Of a DNA stretch of 64,000 nt, positions 32,186 through 41,187 are shown in pieces. Position 1 is the stretch's first letter. Every line of letters begins with the position of its first letter. The position numbers were made by a program, and so were the translations under genes. Origin of the DNA: Prauserella_A sp040645195 (GTDB lineage: Bacteria > Actinomycetota > Actinomycetes > Mycobacteriales > Pseudonocardiaceae); assembly GCF_040645195.1 (NCBI RefSeq), contig NZ_JBEYXW010000032.1, positions 3,837 through 67,836 of the forward strand. Direction: 5' to 3'. The notes under the pieces were generated by a model. That model was not told where the DNA came from and searched no databases. It worked only from the letters and a program-made list of their open reading frames with translations.

Positions 32186-32505
32186 TAGCTCTCCCGTCGG
32201 TCGAGGTCGACGTGGCGGTCTCGACTCGCGGGGATCCGGGACGACGCCACGGGCGAAGCCGGGACGGGGCACGCCCGCCCGGCCCCAACATATTGACACC
32301 TCGCTTAATGTCAGTCAATTCACCGACGCGTCTCCGCGTTGGTCTCACCGCGCCGGTCTCGACCGCGAAGTGAGCCGACGCAACCTTCTCCAGCTTTGTG
32401 GGCCGACGTGAGTTCGGCGACTAGAAACTTCAGAACTGCTTGTCATGGGCGACATTCGACTCTATGATCAACTGGACTCACAAGTGGATCCAGTTAGGAA
32501 TCCAG
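32186..32505. other. Divergent promoter region between the alcohol dehydrogenase and the sugar island
   Basis: About 320 bp. It carries the minus-strand promoter and operator-like sequence described at 32290-32320. The right half should hold the promoter of the plus-strand sugar operon, but no convincing -35/-10 pair was seen there. It marks the boundary between two functional modules. Confidence 0.5.
32290..32320 (-). promoter_or_regulatory. Promoter of the alcohol dehydrogenase operon with operator half-site
   Basis: Minus strand TTGACT (32318..32313), 17 bp, CAATAT (32295..32290). TAATGT-CAG-TCAATT (32306-32320, plus strand) overlaps the -35 box. One arm is perfect and the other weak, so regulation by the same GntR is possible but less certain. 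Confidence 0.5.
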
Positions 32506-33468
32506 ATGAAGTTACACCACTCGATCATGGTCGGCATCCTCGACAGATATGCAGACCGCTTCACCGAGTTCCAACCCTCGACACCCCTCGACGTGCGGAT
32601 CAATCAAGCGGCCAGCCTGCACGGCGCCGAGGGGGTCGAGCTGGTGTATCCCGGCGACCTGACCGATTGGCAGAAGGTCGCCACCCAGGTGGAGAACGCG
32701 GGCCTGTCGGTCTCGGCCGTGAATCTGAATGTCAAGTCAGACGCCATGTGGCGCAATGGCTCCTTCACCAATCCGGACCCGGAGGTACGTCTGCGGGCGG
32801 TCTCCGACCTGACGACGTCGATGGACCTGGCAGCCGACCTCGGCGCCCACCTCGTCACGGTGTGTCCGCTGATGGACGGCTGGGATTACAGCTTTCAGGT
32901 CGACTACGCCTCCCATTGGCGCTGGATGGTCGACGGCCTCCGGGCGGCAGTCAGCCATCGTGACGACGTCCGGGTGGGGATCGAATACAAGGCGTTCGAG
33001 TCGCGTACGGCGATCACGGTTCCTGATGTAGGAACGACCCTCCACTTGTGTGACCGCGTCGGTGCCGACAATTTGGGTGTGACGCTCGACGTGGGGCACG
33101 CCCTCATTGCAGGGGAGACGCCAGCGATGAGCGTGACGATGGCGCACGACGCAGAGCGACTGTTCTACGTGCACTTCAACGACAACAACCGGAGTTGGGA
33201 CTGGGACATCGTCCCGGGTGCAGTGAACCTCTGGGAGATGGTCGAGACATTGTTCTACCTCGAGCGGACAGGCTGGGAGGGTTGGCTGGCCTACGACGTC
33301 TTCACCAAACACGGGGATCCGGTACGTGCCTTCGACTCCACGCTCCGTGCCATGGAAGCGCTACAGCGCATGCTCGACAAACTCGGACGCGACCGGGTCG
33401 GCGATCTGATCGACAACGGATCTCCGGCCGAGACGACGGCTGCCCTGCTGACTGCGCTGGCGGAGTGA
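32506..33468 (+). CDS. Sugar-phosphate isomerase/epimerase-like TIM-barrel protein
   Basis: A 320-residue xylose-isomerase-like TIM barrel. Likely metal-ligand strands are GIEYKAFESR (near 150), TLDVGHALIAGE (near 188), YVHFNDNNRSWDWD (near 220) and a C-terminal WLAYDVFTK (near 262). These enzymes isomerise or epimerise sugars or sugar acids. ATG 32506 follows AGGA at good spacing; an earlier in-frame ATG at 32440 lacks one. It is the first gene of an eight-gene plus-strand sugar operon and is followed at 3 bp by a second TIM-barrel protein, so they probably catalyse successive steps on the same monosaccharide. Specificity is unknown. Confidence 0.8.
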   Translation: MKLHHSIMVGILDRYADRFTEFQPSTPLDVRINQAASLHGAEGVELVYPGDLTDWQKVATQVENAGLSVSAVNLNVKSDAMWRNGSFTNPDPEVRLRAVSDLTTSMDLAADLGAHLVTVCPLMDGWDYSFQVDYASHWRWMVDGLRAAVSHRDDVRVGIEYKAFESRTAITVPDVGTTLHLCDRVGADNLGVTLDVGHALIAGETPAMSVTMAHDAERLFYVHFNDNNRSWDWDIVPGAVNLWEMVETLFYLERTGWEGWLAYDVFTKHGDPVRAFDSTLRAMEALQRMLDKLGRDRVGDLIDNGSPAETTAALLTALAE

Positions 33469-33471
33469 GAC

Positions 33472-34332
33472 GTGCGGCTGGGTGTCGGGAGTTACGCGTT
33501 CCGCTGGGCGGTCGGCACGACCGACTTCCGCCCAACCCGTCCGATGACGTGCGCGGACATGGTCGACGAGGCCGCACGTCTGGGGTGCGGGCTGCTCCAG
33601 ATATCTGACAACGCCGAGCTCGATGGGGCCGATGACGACGACCTGACAGCACTGCGAGAGCACGCGCTACGTCGGGGTATCGCGCTGCAGGTCGGAGCGA
33701 CCGGCTCCTCGGTGGAGGTTCTCATGCGCTACCTCGACGTCGCCGTCGCGACAGGCGCAGATCTTGTGCGGGTCGTGTTGGACGACAACACCGGGTGCGA
33801 CGCTGCGACCCAGGACAGCACTGCAATCGAGTGGCTGAGCACCGTCGCGACACACTACGAACGAGCTGGGGTGACATTGGGCGTGGAGAACCATTTTCGC
33901 GTGACGAGCCCGCGGCTGGAGGTGATCCTCGACCGCGTAGGCAGTCGTGCCGTCGGCGCCGTGCTCGACGTCGCCAACTCGATCGTCTGCGGAGAATGGC
34001 CAGAGTACACGGTCGCCCGGCTTGCCCGGCACACCAAGGGCGTTCATCTGAAGGACTACGACCTGGTCCCCGAACTCGACGGTGTCGGCGCCCGAGTCAT
34101 CGGTACTCCGCTCGGTCGAGGCCGGACCGACGTCGCAGCCGTGCTCGACGCCGTCTCGCCCGTCGATGACGGACGGCTCGGGATCGTGCTCGAGCTGTGG
34201 TGCCCACGGGCGACAACCGAGTCAAAAACCCTCGCAACAGAGACAGCGTGGAGGGAGGATTCGATGGCCGAAGCGCGACGTCAACTATGCAGGCCCGGCC
34301 CTCCGGGGGAGGCGAAGCGTGTCGCCCACTGA
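33472..34332 (+). CDS. Second sugar-phosphate isomerase/epimerase-like TIM-barrel protein
   Basis: A 286-residue member of the same fold as its upstream neighbour, but clearly different in sequence. It shows VRLGVGSYAFRWAVG at the N-terminus, LGVENHFRVTS near 135, AVLDVANSIVCGEW near 162, KGVHLKDYDL near 186 and a final LELWCP. Glu, Asp and His at strand ends fit a metal-dependent isomerase or epimerase. GTG 33472 is three bases after the previous stop. The C-terminal 40 residues are polar and less conserved-looking and overlap the GntR start by 14 bp. The substrate may be a sugar released by the hydrolase encoded at 35.0 kb. Confidence 0.78.
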   Translation: MRLGVGSYAFRWAVGTTDFRPTRPMTCADMVDEAARLGCGLLQISDNAELDGADDDDLTALREHALRRGIALQVGATGSSVEVLMRYLDVAVATGADLVRVVLDDNTGCDAATQDSTAIEWLSTVATHYERAGVTLGVENHFRVTSPRLEVILDRVGSRAVGAVLDVANSIVCGEWPEYTVARLARHTKGVHLKDYDLVPELDGVGARVIGTPLGRGRTDVAAVLDAVSPVDDGRLGIVLELWCPRATTESKTLATETAWREDSMAEARRQLCRPGPPGEAKRVAH

Positions 34333-35041
34333 ACCACCTGTGTCCGAGCAGGTCTACAACCAGCTACGGCATGCAGTTCTACACGGTGAATACCATCCAG
34401 GAGAGCGGCTCACGAGTGTTCGCCTGGCTCGCGATCTCGGCGTGAGCCGGACCCCGGTACGCGCTGCGCTCGCACGCCTGAAGACCGACGGCCTGGTCGA
34501 CTACGAGGACGGGCGTGCGGCGTGGATCCCCCCGCTGACCGTCTCCGCGGTCGAGGAGGCATACGAGATCGCAGGCGCATTGGAGCCGCTGCTCATCCGC
34601 AAGATCGCACGCTCGATCACTCCCGAACATCTTCGTCTGATCGAAGAGGCAGTCGTCACCATGGAGCGCGCCGCCGAACACCGTGACGATGATCTCTGGG
34701 TGGCCGGCGACCAAAAGTTCCACCGGCTCCTGCACGAGCTCGCCGGACGAGAGCTAATCTCGTCGATGCTCGACCGCGTCGGCACCGTCATCGACCGCGT
34801 GCGATTTCTCTCGCTCAACGTGCTCCCCGAAGGAGCCGCGATCTCCGCCGCAGAGCATCGTGCCGTCTTCGAGGCCATGAGCGCCGGGGACCCACAGCTT
34901 GCCCAGCAGAGGCACGAAGCGCACCTCGACCGCGTACGAGAGAAAACCGTGTCCTTCCTGCAGACCAGCTTCCGCGTAGGTGCGCTGCCGTCCCCCTCCA
35001 CGCCTCACCCGCTGGCTCACCGAGGAGACCATCGTGGCTAA
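34319..35041 (+). CDS. GntR-family regulator (FCD type) of the sugar operon
   Basis: A 240-residue regulator. The winged helix includes VYNQLRHAVLHGEYHPGERL (about 12-31) and LGVSRTPVRAALARLKTDGLV (about 40-60). The FCD domain has FHRLLHELAGRELI near 130 and a later His in AAEHRAVFEAM. The ligand is probably a sugar acid or phosphate. GTG 34319 follows GGAGG and overlaps the previous gene; the stop overlaps the hydrolase start by 8 bp. Being inside the operon it is the natural local regulator. No operator could be pointed out. Confidence 0.85.
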   Translation: MSPTEPPVSEQVYNQLRHAVLHGEYHPGERLTSVRLARDLGVSRTPVRAALARLKTDGLVDYEDGRAAWIPPLTVSAVEEAYEIAGALEPLLIRKIARSITPEHLRLIEEAVVTMERAAEHRDDDLWVAGDQKFHRLLHELAGRELISSMLDRVGTVIDRVRFLSLNVLPEGAAISAAEHRAVFEAMSAGDPQLAQQRHEAHLDRVREKTVSFLQTSFRVGALPSPSTPHPLAHRGDHRG

Positions 35042-36632
35042 GACCCCTTCACCGACCGGAAGCAATCGCATTCGTTGCATCGAAGCCGGGTCAGCTGCCG
35101 AAGTCGCAGTGGACGAGGTCGTTGACCTGGAACTGGGGGAACGGACGGTCGGCACTAATCCATTCGATACCGACCTCCGAACCACCCTGTACGGTCCGGA
35201 CGACTCGGTGATCTCCGTTCCCGCCTTCTACGATCCGCGCCGCGGGCACGTCACCCGGGTCTCGCTTCCGGCATCAGGGTCCTGGCTCGTCGAGGCGCCA
35301 GCAGGACCGGACGTGACAACCGATTCAACTCCGTGGAAGCTCACCGCTTCCAACCGAGCGCACGATCGTTCGCACGGCGCGTTGAGCGTCGATCCGCAAC
35401 ATCCCCGGCATTTTCGCTATGCCGATGGCACCCGGATCTTCCCCCTGGGATACGAGGTCGACTGGTTGTTCATGATCGATCAGCTCGATGACACACTCGC
35501 CCGAGTTCGCCAGTTCCTCGACTCGATCACCGGAACTGGCTTCAACTTGGTCACCACCAACGTCTACGCCCACTCGTTCCGGCGGTACGTGCCACTCGAC
35601 CTGGAGGGCGACCCGCGGTGGATCGTCCCGGCACTCGCCCCCTGGGTCGGCGGAAACGACGAACCGAACTACGCCTCGCTCAACCCTGCGTTCTTCGACC
35701 ACATGGACGCAGTGATGCTCGAGCTCCATCATCGTGGCGTCATCGTCCACCTGATGATTCACACCTACAATAAGGACGTGAACTGGCCAGAGCTGGCCAG
35801 CTCGGACGACGACCGGTACTGGCACTACATCGTCGCCCGGTACCAGGCATTCCCGAACGTGCTCTGGGACACCGCCAAGGAATCCTGGTACCAGGAGGCT
35901 GAGTACATCTGGTCGCGGATAGGGCTCATTCGGGGGCATGATGGATATCGCCGCCTCATCACCGTGCACGATGCGAATCCCGAGCTGCAGCTCGAGCCGT
36001 CGTCCCGCTGGGCACTTGAACTGCACTCCACAAAGAAGAACTTTACCGACGCGCTTGTAGACGTCATCTCGGACCAGGTCCACGAGACAGATTGCCACGA
36101 TGACGCCGTCAGCCGCTATCGGCGATTTGCACGGCCCTACATAAATGTCGAGTTCGGCTACGAGAGCGGAATCGACGACCTGCCCTCGGACAATCCTTCA
36201 CACGACCAGGACTGGCAAGAAGTCACCCGGCGAGCATGGCAGATAATTATGGGCGGCGGATATCCGAACTACTACTACCGAAACACCGCCTGGAGCCTTT
36301 TCATCCCTTTTCCCGAGCCACCTGGATATCGCGCTTTTGCTGCGCTCGCCGACTTCTGGTCGGATGTTCCGTACTGGCGACTCCATCCCGCCGACCATCT
36401 CCTGCGCGCCGACGGCAAGGTTTACCTGCGTACCGACCGATCGCGCGAGTACGTCGTCTATTCAGAGCATGGCGCCACGTTCGAGCTGGATCTGCCGGAC
36501 GGCATGTTCACCGGAACCTGGTTCGATCCCTACACCGGCGAGCGCTCCGCTGCGGAGATCGCCGTGGGCCCTGGCCCCACCGTCTTCGAGCCCGAGCGCC
36601 AGTCGGCCACAGTGCTGCGGCTACGAGCCTGA
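35034..36632 (+). CDS. Glycoside hydrolase, apiosidase-like (DUF4038) with accessory beta domains
   Basis: A 532-residue protein. The N-terminal 100 residues look like a beta-sandwich (DUF5060-like). A TIM-barrel part starts with RHFRYADGTRIFPLGYEVDW (about 122-141) and contains GFNLVTTNVYAHS near 170, HLMIHTYNKD near 232, WDTAKES near 262 and INVEFGYES near 360. A C-terminal beta-domain has WFDPYTGERSAAEI. This layout matches the apiosidase/GH140-like group, which releases terminal sugars from plant polysaccharides. No signal peptide is seen, so it probably acts on imported oligosaccharides. GTG 35034 follows GAGGAG. Catalytic residues were not assigned with certainty. Confidence 0.72.
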   Translation: MAKTPSPTGSNRIRCIEAGSAAEVAVDEVVDLELGERTVGTNPFDTDLRTTLYGPDDSVISVPAFYDPRRGHVTRVSLPASGSWLVEAPAGPDVTTDSTPWKLTASNRAHDRSHGALSVDPQHPRHFRYADGTRIFPLGYEVDWLFMIDQLDDTLARVRQFLDSITGTGFNLVTTNVYAHSFRRYVPLDLEGDPRWIVPALAPWVGGNDEPNYASLNPAFFDHMDAVMLELHHRGVIVHLMIHTYNKDVNWPELASSDDDRYWHYIVARYQAFPNVLWDTAKESWYQEAEYIWSRIGLIRGHDGYRRLITVHDANPELQLEPSSRWALELHSTKKNFTDALVDVISDQVHETDCHDDAVSRYRRFARPYINVEFGYESGIDDLPSDNPSHDQDWQEVTRRAWQIIMGGGYPNYYYRNTAWSLFIPFPEPPGYRAFAALADFWSDVPYWRLHPADHLLRADGKVYLRTDRSREYVVYSEHGATFELDLPDGMFTGTWFDPYTGERSAAEIAVGPGPTVFEPERQSATVLRLRA

Positions 36633-36661
36633 TTCCCGACCTTGCCATCAAAGGAGATGTC

Positions 36662-37960
36662 ATGGATCGCAGAGATTTCTTGCGTCTCGGCCTCGCATCG
36701 CTCGGCATGATGACGTTGCCGATGACGGCGTGCGCTCGAAGTAGCACGCCGGAGGGAGCGGTGCGCGTCGCACAGTTCGGTTCGGCAGGCCGCATGCGGA
36801 TCTTCCGCGACCTCTTCAGTGCATTCACCGCGCGACATCCCGAAGTCGTGCTTGCGCTGGAGTCAGCCAGCAACTCCGCCTATGTCGACAAGCTCGCGAC
36901 ACAGGTCAGCAGCGGCAACGCTCCCACGGTGCTCGGCCTTCAGTACTCCAGCCTTCCGACCTTCGCACGTCAGAATGCCCTTGCCGACCTCAGACAGTTC
37001 GTCGGGAACGCCCTCGACACTTCGGCTTTTCCTCCAGATTACCTGAGCATCGGAGTGGACGGCGATCGACTCACCGGCCTGAGCTACGGCGACAATGCGT
37101 TCGGGATCGTTTACGACGAAGATCGCCTGGCAGCTGCAGGAAAGACACCTCTTGAACCGGGATACTCCTGGGATGACTTTCTGGCTTTCAGCGTCGACTT
37201 GACTCGCGCGGTCGGTGGCGACTTTTGGGGCACCGAAGACCGGTCGGCCTCGTTCGACTCGATGTTCAAGATCTGGCTGCTGCAGCAGGGAAAGACGACG
37301 TTCACGGACGACGGCACACTCGGGTTCGATGAAGCAGACCTCATCGGCTGGTTGGACTACTGGCAGCTAATGCGCGACGAAGGGGGCACCACACCTGCAC
37401 CCGTGACGGCCGAGGCGAGCGGCTCCTTCGAGCGGTCCGCCCTCATCCGGGGTTTCGCACCTAATTACATCACTTATTCGAACGCCATCGTCTCGATGCA
37501 GCGACTCACCACGAGTCGTTTGCGCATCCTCCCGTTGCCGGTACACGGAGGAGCGCAGAGAAGCGGCCAGTCGGTACGCGGGTCCAACTGGGTAGGCCTG
37601 TTCGCGCTCGCCGACGAACTGGGCGTCGCCGCCGACTTTCTCAACTTTGTCTTCAACGATCCCGAGGGTGCGACGATCCTCGGCGCGGAGCTCGGGGCGC
37701 CGCCGAATCGTGAACTGCGCGCAATACTGACCTATCCGCCACCGCAGCAGCATTTCATCGACTACATCGACTTCATGTCCCAAGGTCCGCTTCGGGACGC
37801 GCCCGTTCCTTTGTCCATCGACATCCCGCCGGCCTTCAACGACGTCAACGCCGCGTTCGAAACCGCGGTGGAGGAGGTTCGCTTCGGGCGGCGTTCCTCG
37901 TCAGAGGCAGCTGACTGGTTCTTCCGAACGGCGGACCGGGCTCTGGAGACGTTGCAATGA
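36662..37960 (+). CDS. ABC sugar-binding lipoprotein (Tat-exported)
   Basis: A 432-residue extracellular solute-binding protein, family 1. The N-terminus MDRRDFLRLGL carries a twin-arginine motif, followed by a hydrophobic stretch and the lipobox PMTAC with Cys near 22, so it should be folded in the cytoplasm, exported by Tat and lipid-anchored outside. The body shows the usual pattern: HPEVVLALES near 48, GNAPTVLGLQYSSL near 80, GLSYGDNAFGIVYDEDRL near 140 and WLLQQGKTTF near 206. AAGGAGATGTC precedes ATG 36662. The stop overlaps the first permease (ATGA). It delivers an oligosaccharide to the two permeases; the ligand is unknown. Confidence 0.9.
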   Translation: MDRRDFLRLGLASLGMMTLPMTACARSSTPEGAVRVAQFGSAGRMRIFRDLFSAFTARHPEVVLALESASNSAYVDKLATQVSSGNAPTVLGLQYSSLPTFARQNALADLRQFVGNALDTSAFPPDYLSIGVDGDRLTGLSYGDNAFGIVYDEDRLAAAGKTPLEPGYSWDDFLAFSVDLTRAVGGDFWGTEDRSASFDSMFKIWLLQQGKTTFTDDGTLGFDEADLIGWLDYWQLMRDEGGTTPAPVTAEASGSFERSALIRGFAPNYITYSNAIVSMQRLTTSRLRILPLPVHGGAQRSGQSVRGSNWVGLFALADELGVAADFLNFVFNDPEGATILGAELGAPPNRELRAILTYPPPQQHFIDYIDFMSQGPLRDAPVPLSIDIPPAFNDVNAAFETAVEEVRFGRRSSSEAADWFFRTADRALETLQ

Positions 37961-38910
37961 GAACCGGCCGAACGATCGAGCGCGCTGATGTGACGACGCC
38001 CCATAGCAAGATCTCGTACCGGGACCGCCGGCAGAATCTCCCCGCCCATCTGTTCCTTGCTCCCTGGTTCATCGGTCTCATCGTGTTGACCGCGGGACCG
38101 ATGTTGGTCTCGCTCTACTACTCGATGACGGAGTACTCGCTACTCACCGATCCGCAGTGGGTCGGACTGCGGAACTACGAGCGAATGATTCTCGCCGATG
38201 ATCGCTTCTGGGCGTCGATGGGCGTGACGCTGCGCTACGTCGTGATCGGTGTGCCGCTACAGCTTGCCTTCGCCCTGGCCGTAGCGCTACTGCTCAACCG
38301 CGGAATACGGGGGCTGACCGCCTACCGCGCACTGTACTATCTGCCGAGCCTCCTCGCCGGCAGTGTGGCGATCGCTGTCCTCTGGCGTCAGGTGTTCGGG
38401 CTCGAAGGCGCGTTCAACGTGGTTCTCACCGGTATCGGTTTCGACGCGCCCCCGAACTGGATCGGCAATCCCGACACCGCCCTCTACACGCTGATTCTGC
38501 TGCGCGTGTGGGAGTTCGGATCGCCTATGGTAATCTTCCTTGCCGGGCTGCGCCAGATCCCGGCCGAATACTATGAAGCATCGGCGCTCGACGGAGCGGG
38601 GAAGTTCGGACAGTTCTTCAAAATCACGCTCCCCTTGCTGACGCCGATTATATTCCTGAACTTGATCTTGCAGCTCATCAATGCCTTCCAGGCATTCAAT
38701 TCTGCATTTATCGTTTCGGAGGGAACCGGCGGACCGCTAGATTCCACGCTTTTCTTCACTCTCTATCTCTACCAAGAGGCCTTCACCAACTTCAGAATGG
38801 GTTACGCCTCAGCGCTGGCCTGGGTGCTGCTTGCCGTCATCGCACTGTTCACCGCAGTGAGTTTCCTGACCAGTAGATATTGGGTGCATTACGACGACGG
38901 AGGCAGGTGA
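37957..38910 (+). CDS. ABC sugar transporter permease (MalF/UgpA-like)
   Basis: A 317-residue inner-membrane permease with about six helices. The first follows LFLAPWFIGLIVLTAGPML (near 32-50). The cytoplasmic coupling loop ASALDGAGKFGQFFKITLPLLTP (EAA motif, about 209-231) is intact. It forms a heterodimer with the next gene product to move sugar delivered by the lipoprotein. It overlaps both neighbours by four bases (ATGA, GTGA), so all three subunits are coupled. Confidence 0.92.
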   Translation: MRTGRTIERADVTTPHSKISYRDRRQNLPAHLFLAPWFIGLIVLTAGPMLVSLYYSMTEYSLLTDPQWVGLRNYERMILADDRFWASMGVTLRYVVIGVPLQLAFALAVALLLNRGIRGLTAYRALYYLPSLLAGSVAIAVLWRQVFGLEGAFNVVLTGIGFDAPPNWIGNPDTALYTLILLRVWEFGSPMVIFLAGLRQIPAEYYEASALDGAGKFGQFFKITLPLLTPIIFLNLILQLINAFQAFNSAFIVSEGTGGPLDSTLFFTLYLYQEAFTNFRMGYASALAWVLLAVIALFTAVSFLTSRYWVHYDDGGR

Positions 38911-39797
38911 GCACCACACCCATGTGGACCTCACGACACGCGACATCAATCTGGTCACGTACTCGAGCCGTACCGGGGAAGCGCCTGCTGCTCCACCTCT
39001 CACTATCGGCCGGCGCGCTGCTAATGCTGTATCCGATTGCATGGATGATCGCCAGCTCGTTGAAGGCGGAGAACGAGATCTTCGCCGATCCGGGCTTGGT
39101 GCCTAGCTACATCGAGATCCAGAACTACATCGAAGGTTGGTTCAGCCTGGGACAGCCGTTCACCGGGTTCTTCCTCAATTCACTGCTGCTCTGCACCGCA
39201 GTGGTAGCCGGGAATTTGGTATCGTGCTCCATGGCAGCGTACGCCTTCGCTCGATTGCGATTTAGGGCGAGCGGGTTCTGGTTCGCGATCATGTTGGGCA
39301 CGATCATGCTGCCATACCACGTCACCCTGATTCCGCAGTACACACTTTTCTTCAATCTTGGATGGGTCGACACCTACCTCCCTTTGATCGTACCCAAGCT
39401 ACTCGCAACCGATGGGTTTTTTGTCTTCCTGTTCGTTCAGTTCATTCGCGGCATCCCGATTGAGCTCGAAGAGGCTGCTCGAGTCGATGGTGCCGGTTCG
39501 CTGCGCATCTATCTGACCATTATCCTGCCGCTCCTGCGGCCGGCTCTGGTAACGGGAGCGCTTTTCAGCTTCTTGTGGACTTACAACGACTTCTTTCCTC
39601 AACTGGTCTACATCAGCGACACCGGCCTCTACACGGTGCCGCTCGCGCTTCGCACCCTGCTCGACACGACCGGCGATTCCGCTTGGGGGCCGATGCTCGC
39701 GATGAGCACGTTGTCGGTCGTCCCGATGATTGCAATCTTCGTATTCTTCCAGCGGCAGATCGTGGAAGGCATCGCGACGTCCGGTCTGAAGGGATGA
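38907..39797 (+). CDS. ABC sugar transporter permease (MalG/UgpE-like)
   Basis: A 296-residue inner-membrane permease with about six helices. Family features are LYPIAWMIASSLKAENEIF near 42-60, MLPYHVTLIPQYTLFFNLGW near 128-147 and the EAA loop ELEEAARVDGAGSLRIYLTIILP (about 187-209). GTG 38907 is preceded by GGAGG and overlaps the upstream stop. The transporter set has no ATPase gene; actinomycetes commonly use one shared MsiK-type ATPase for several sugar importers, which would explain this. Confidence 0.92.
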   Translation: MSTTPMWTSRHATSIWSRTRAVPGKRLLLHLSLSAGALLMLYPIAWMIASSLKAENEIFADPGLVPSYIEIQNYIEGWFSLGQPFTGFFLNSLLLCTAVVAGNLVSCSMAAYAFARLRFRASGFWFAIMLGTIMLPYHVTLIPQYTLFFNLGWVDTYLPLIVPKLLATDGFFVFLFVQFIRGIPIELEEAARVDGAGSLRIYLTIILPLLRPALVTGALFSFLWTYNDFFPQLVYISDTGLYTVPLALRTLLDTTGDSAWGPMLAMSTLSVVPMIAIFVFFQRQIVEGIATSGLKG

Positions 39798-39803
39798 GAC
39801 GCG

Positions 39804-40400
39804 GTGACCAAACTCGCGGAGTACCTGCGTCATGTGACGGACGTACTGTGGTTGAACATACTGTGGCTCGGCGTGGCAGTCACCGTCGTGGGCGCTCCCG
39901 CCGCCACCGTAGCGATGGTCGCCACAGCGAAGGATCTTCAAGACGGACTTGGGTCCTCCGTCAGTGGGACCTTTCGCACCCACCTCGTTCGGACTGCCCG
40001 AGCCACAATCCGGATCGGCTGTCTTTGGTTGGGGGTGGGAGGCGTGCTCACGCTGGATCTGATGTTCGTCACAGAGATCCAGTCGTGGCGGCAGGTGCTG
40101 GCGGTCGGCCTGCTCGCCATCGTTCTATTGTTCCTCGCGACAACGGTGTGGCTCCCATGTGTCGTGGCGAACACCCCGGCGTCGCGCCCGTTCACCCTCG
40201 TGCGGCTCTCCGGAATGATCGCAGTCGCCTGTCCGGGCGCCACGGTGCAGGCGGCGCTCGCCGGCGCTCTGGCTGTCGGCTCCGTGCTGATCGCACCGGT
40301 CGCCATTCTGGCGGCCCCGGCACTTGCTGCTCATGCCACCGCATTGGCGTGGAGGCTACGGGTCGTACCGATTCTGCCGACGGACGACCGGAACGGATAA
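39804..40400 (+). CDS. YesL-like (DUF624) membrane protein
   Basis: A 198-residue membrane protein with about five hydrophobic segments. The N-terminal VLWLNILWLGVAVTVVGAPAATVAMVATAKDL (a first helix and the following G-A-P-A turn) is typical of the DUF624/YesL family, which is regularly found beside oligosaccharide ABC importers. Its function is not established; a regulatory or folding role in the transporter has been assumed. GTG 39804 lies 6 bp after the second permease. It is the last gene of the operon, followed by a hairpin at 40483. Confidence 0.8.
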   Translation: MTKLAEYLRHVTDVLWLNILWLGVAVTVVGAPAATVAMVATAKDLQDGLGSSVSGTFRTHLVRTARATIRIGCLWLGVGGVLTLDLMFVTEIQSWRQVLAVGLLAIVLLFLATTVWLPCVVANTPASRPFTLVRLSGMIAVACPGATVQAALAGALAVGSVLIAPVAILAAPALAAHATALAWRLRVVPILPTDDRNG

Positions 40401-41187
40401 GCCGACGCCCGGCGGGGTCGCGACTCGGGGCGTGTCGAGAGAAGCCTGGCGCGGCCCGACTACCAGATGATTCGCGTGCATCCACCCCCGTACCTCAGGT
40501 GCGGGGGGTGTAGAGCCGCGCTCGTCGGTGACCTATTTCCTATGTGAACTATCTACGGGCTGTGTGGTCGATCTCTTCGAATCCGGCGACGATGTCACCT
40601 TCGAAGCCCAACTCGTAGCCCTGGCGGGGCATAGTGGCGGATCTCTTCGATGGCGCACTGGGCCCGCGCCTGGGACGGAACCATAACTGGAGGACGATTC
40701 AAGCTGCGGCCGATGTCAACACCACCTGTTGGCGCGCGGACTCCATCGCGACGTGGTCGCCGACGCCGATCCGTGAGACGCGGCACCGGGGCGAGCGAAT
40801 CCCCGCCGGTCGTCACCAGGACCGGCTCGGCGCAGATCAACCGCGGGCGGTTGAGCACGATGATCCTGTCGGCACTAACAAGGTGCAATCCCTGTCGTAT
40901 GGTGCCGGTCCAAGCGACGTGATCCTCCGAAACGGACACCCACAGCTCGACGAACTCGTGTACGACGACGGCGTACATGTGCAGGACAATCCCGCGGCGG
41001 CTGTCGGAGCGGGCAGACGCAGGGACACTCTCCGCGCGCCCGAACGACAAGCTCATGGCCGTGCGGCCGCCCGAGCAGCACCGACACGGCGCAAGTGATT
41101 TTCGAGACGCCGGACCTGCCTGACTCGTACTGCAGGGCGGAATTCGCCTCCATTGTTGGCGCGGCCCGGAGATTCCCGTCGACCGAG
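40401..41187. other. Intergenic region with terminator and possible gene remains
   Basis: About 790 bp. After the terminator hairpin, several frames on both strands are open, but fragments such as SADRIIVLNRPR and GYELGFEGDIVAGFEEID on the minus strand occur in different frames and do not form a coherent protein. This might be a decayed gene that closed the sugar island. Nothing functional is supported. Confidence 0.4.
40483..40510 (+). terminator. Terminator-like hairpin after the sugar operon
   Basis: CCACCCCCGTACC and GGTGCGGGGGGTG form an imperfect GC-rich stem with a 3-base loop about 80 bp after the last stop. It is the only hairpin of this strength in the gap. Confidence 0.5.

Noticed and set aside
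40595..41056. Minus-strand frame containing SADRIIVLNRPR, reminiscent of ABC ATPases
   Set aside because: No Walker A, signature or Walker B motifs in any frame nearby, and the flanking sequence does not fit; too weak to call the missing sugar ATPase.
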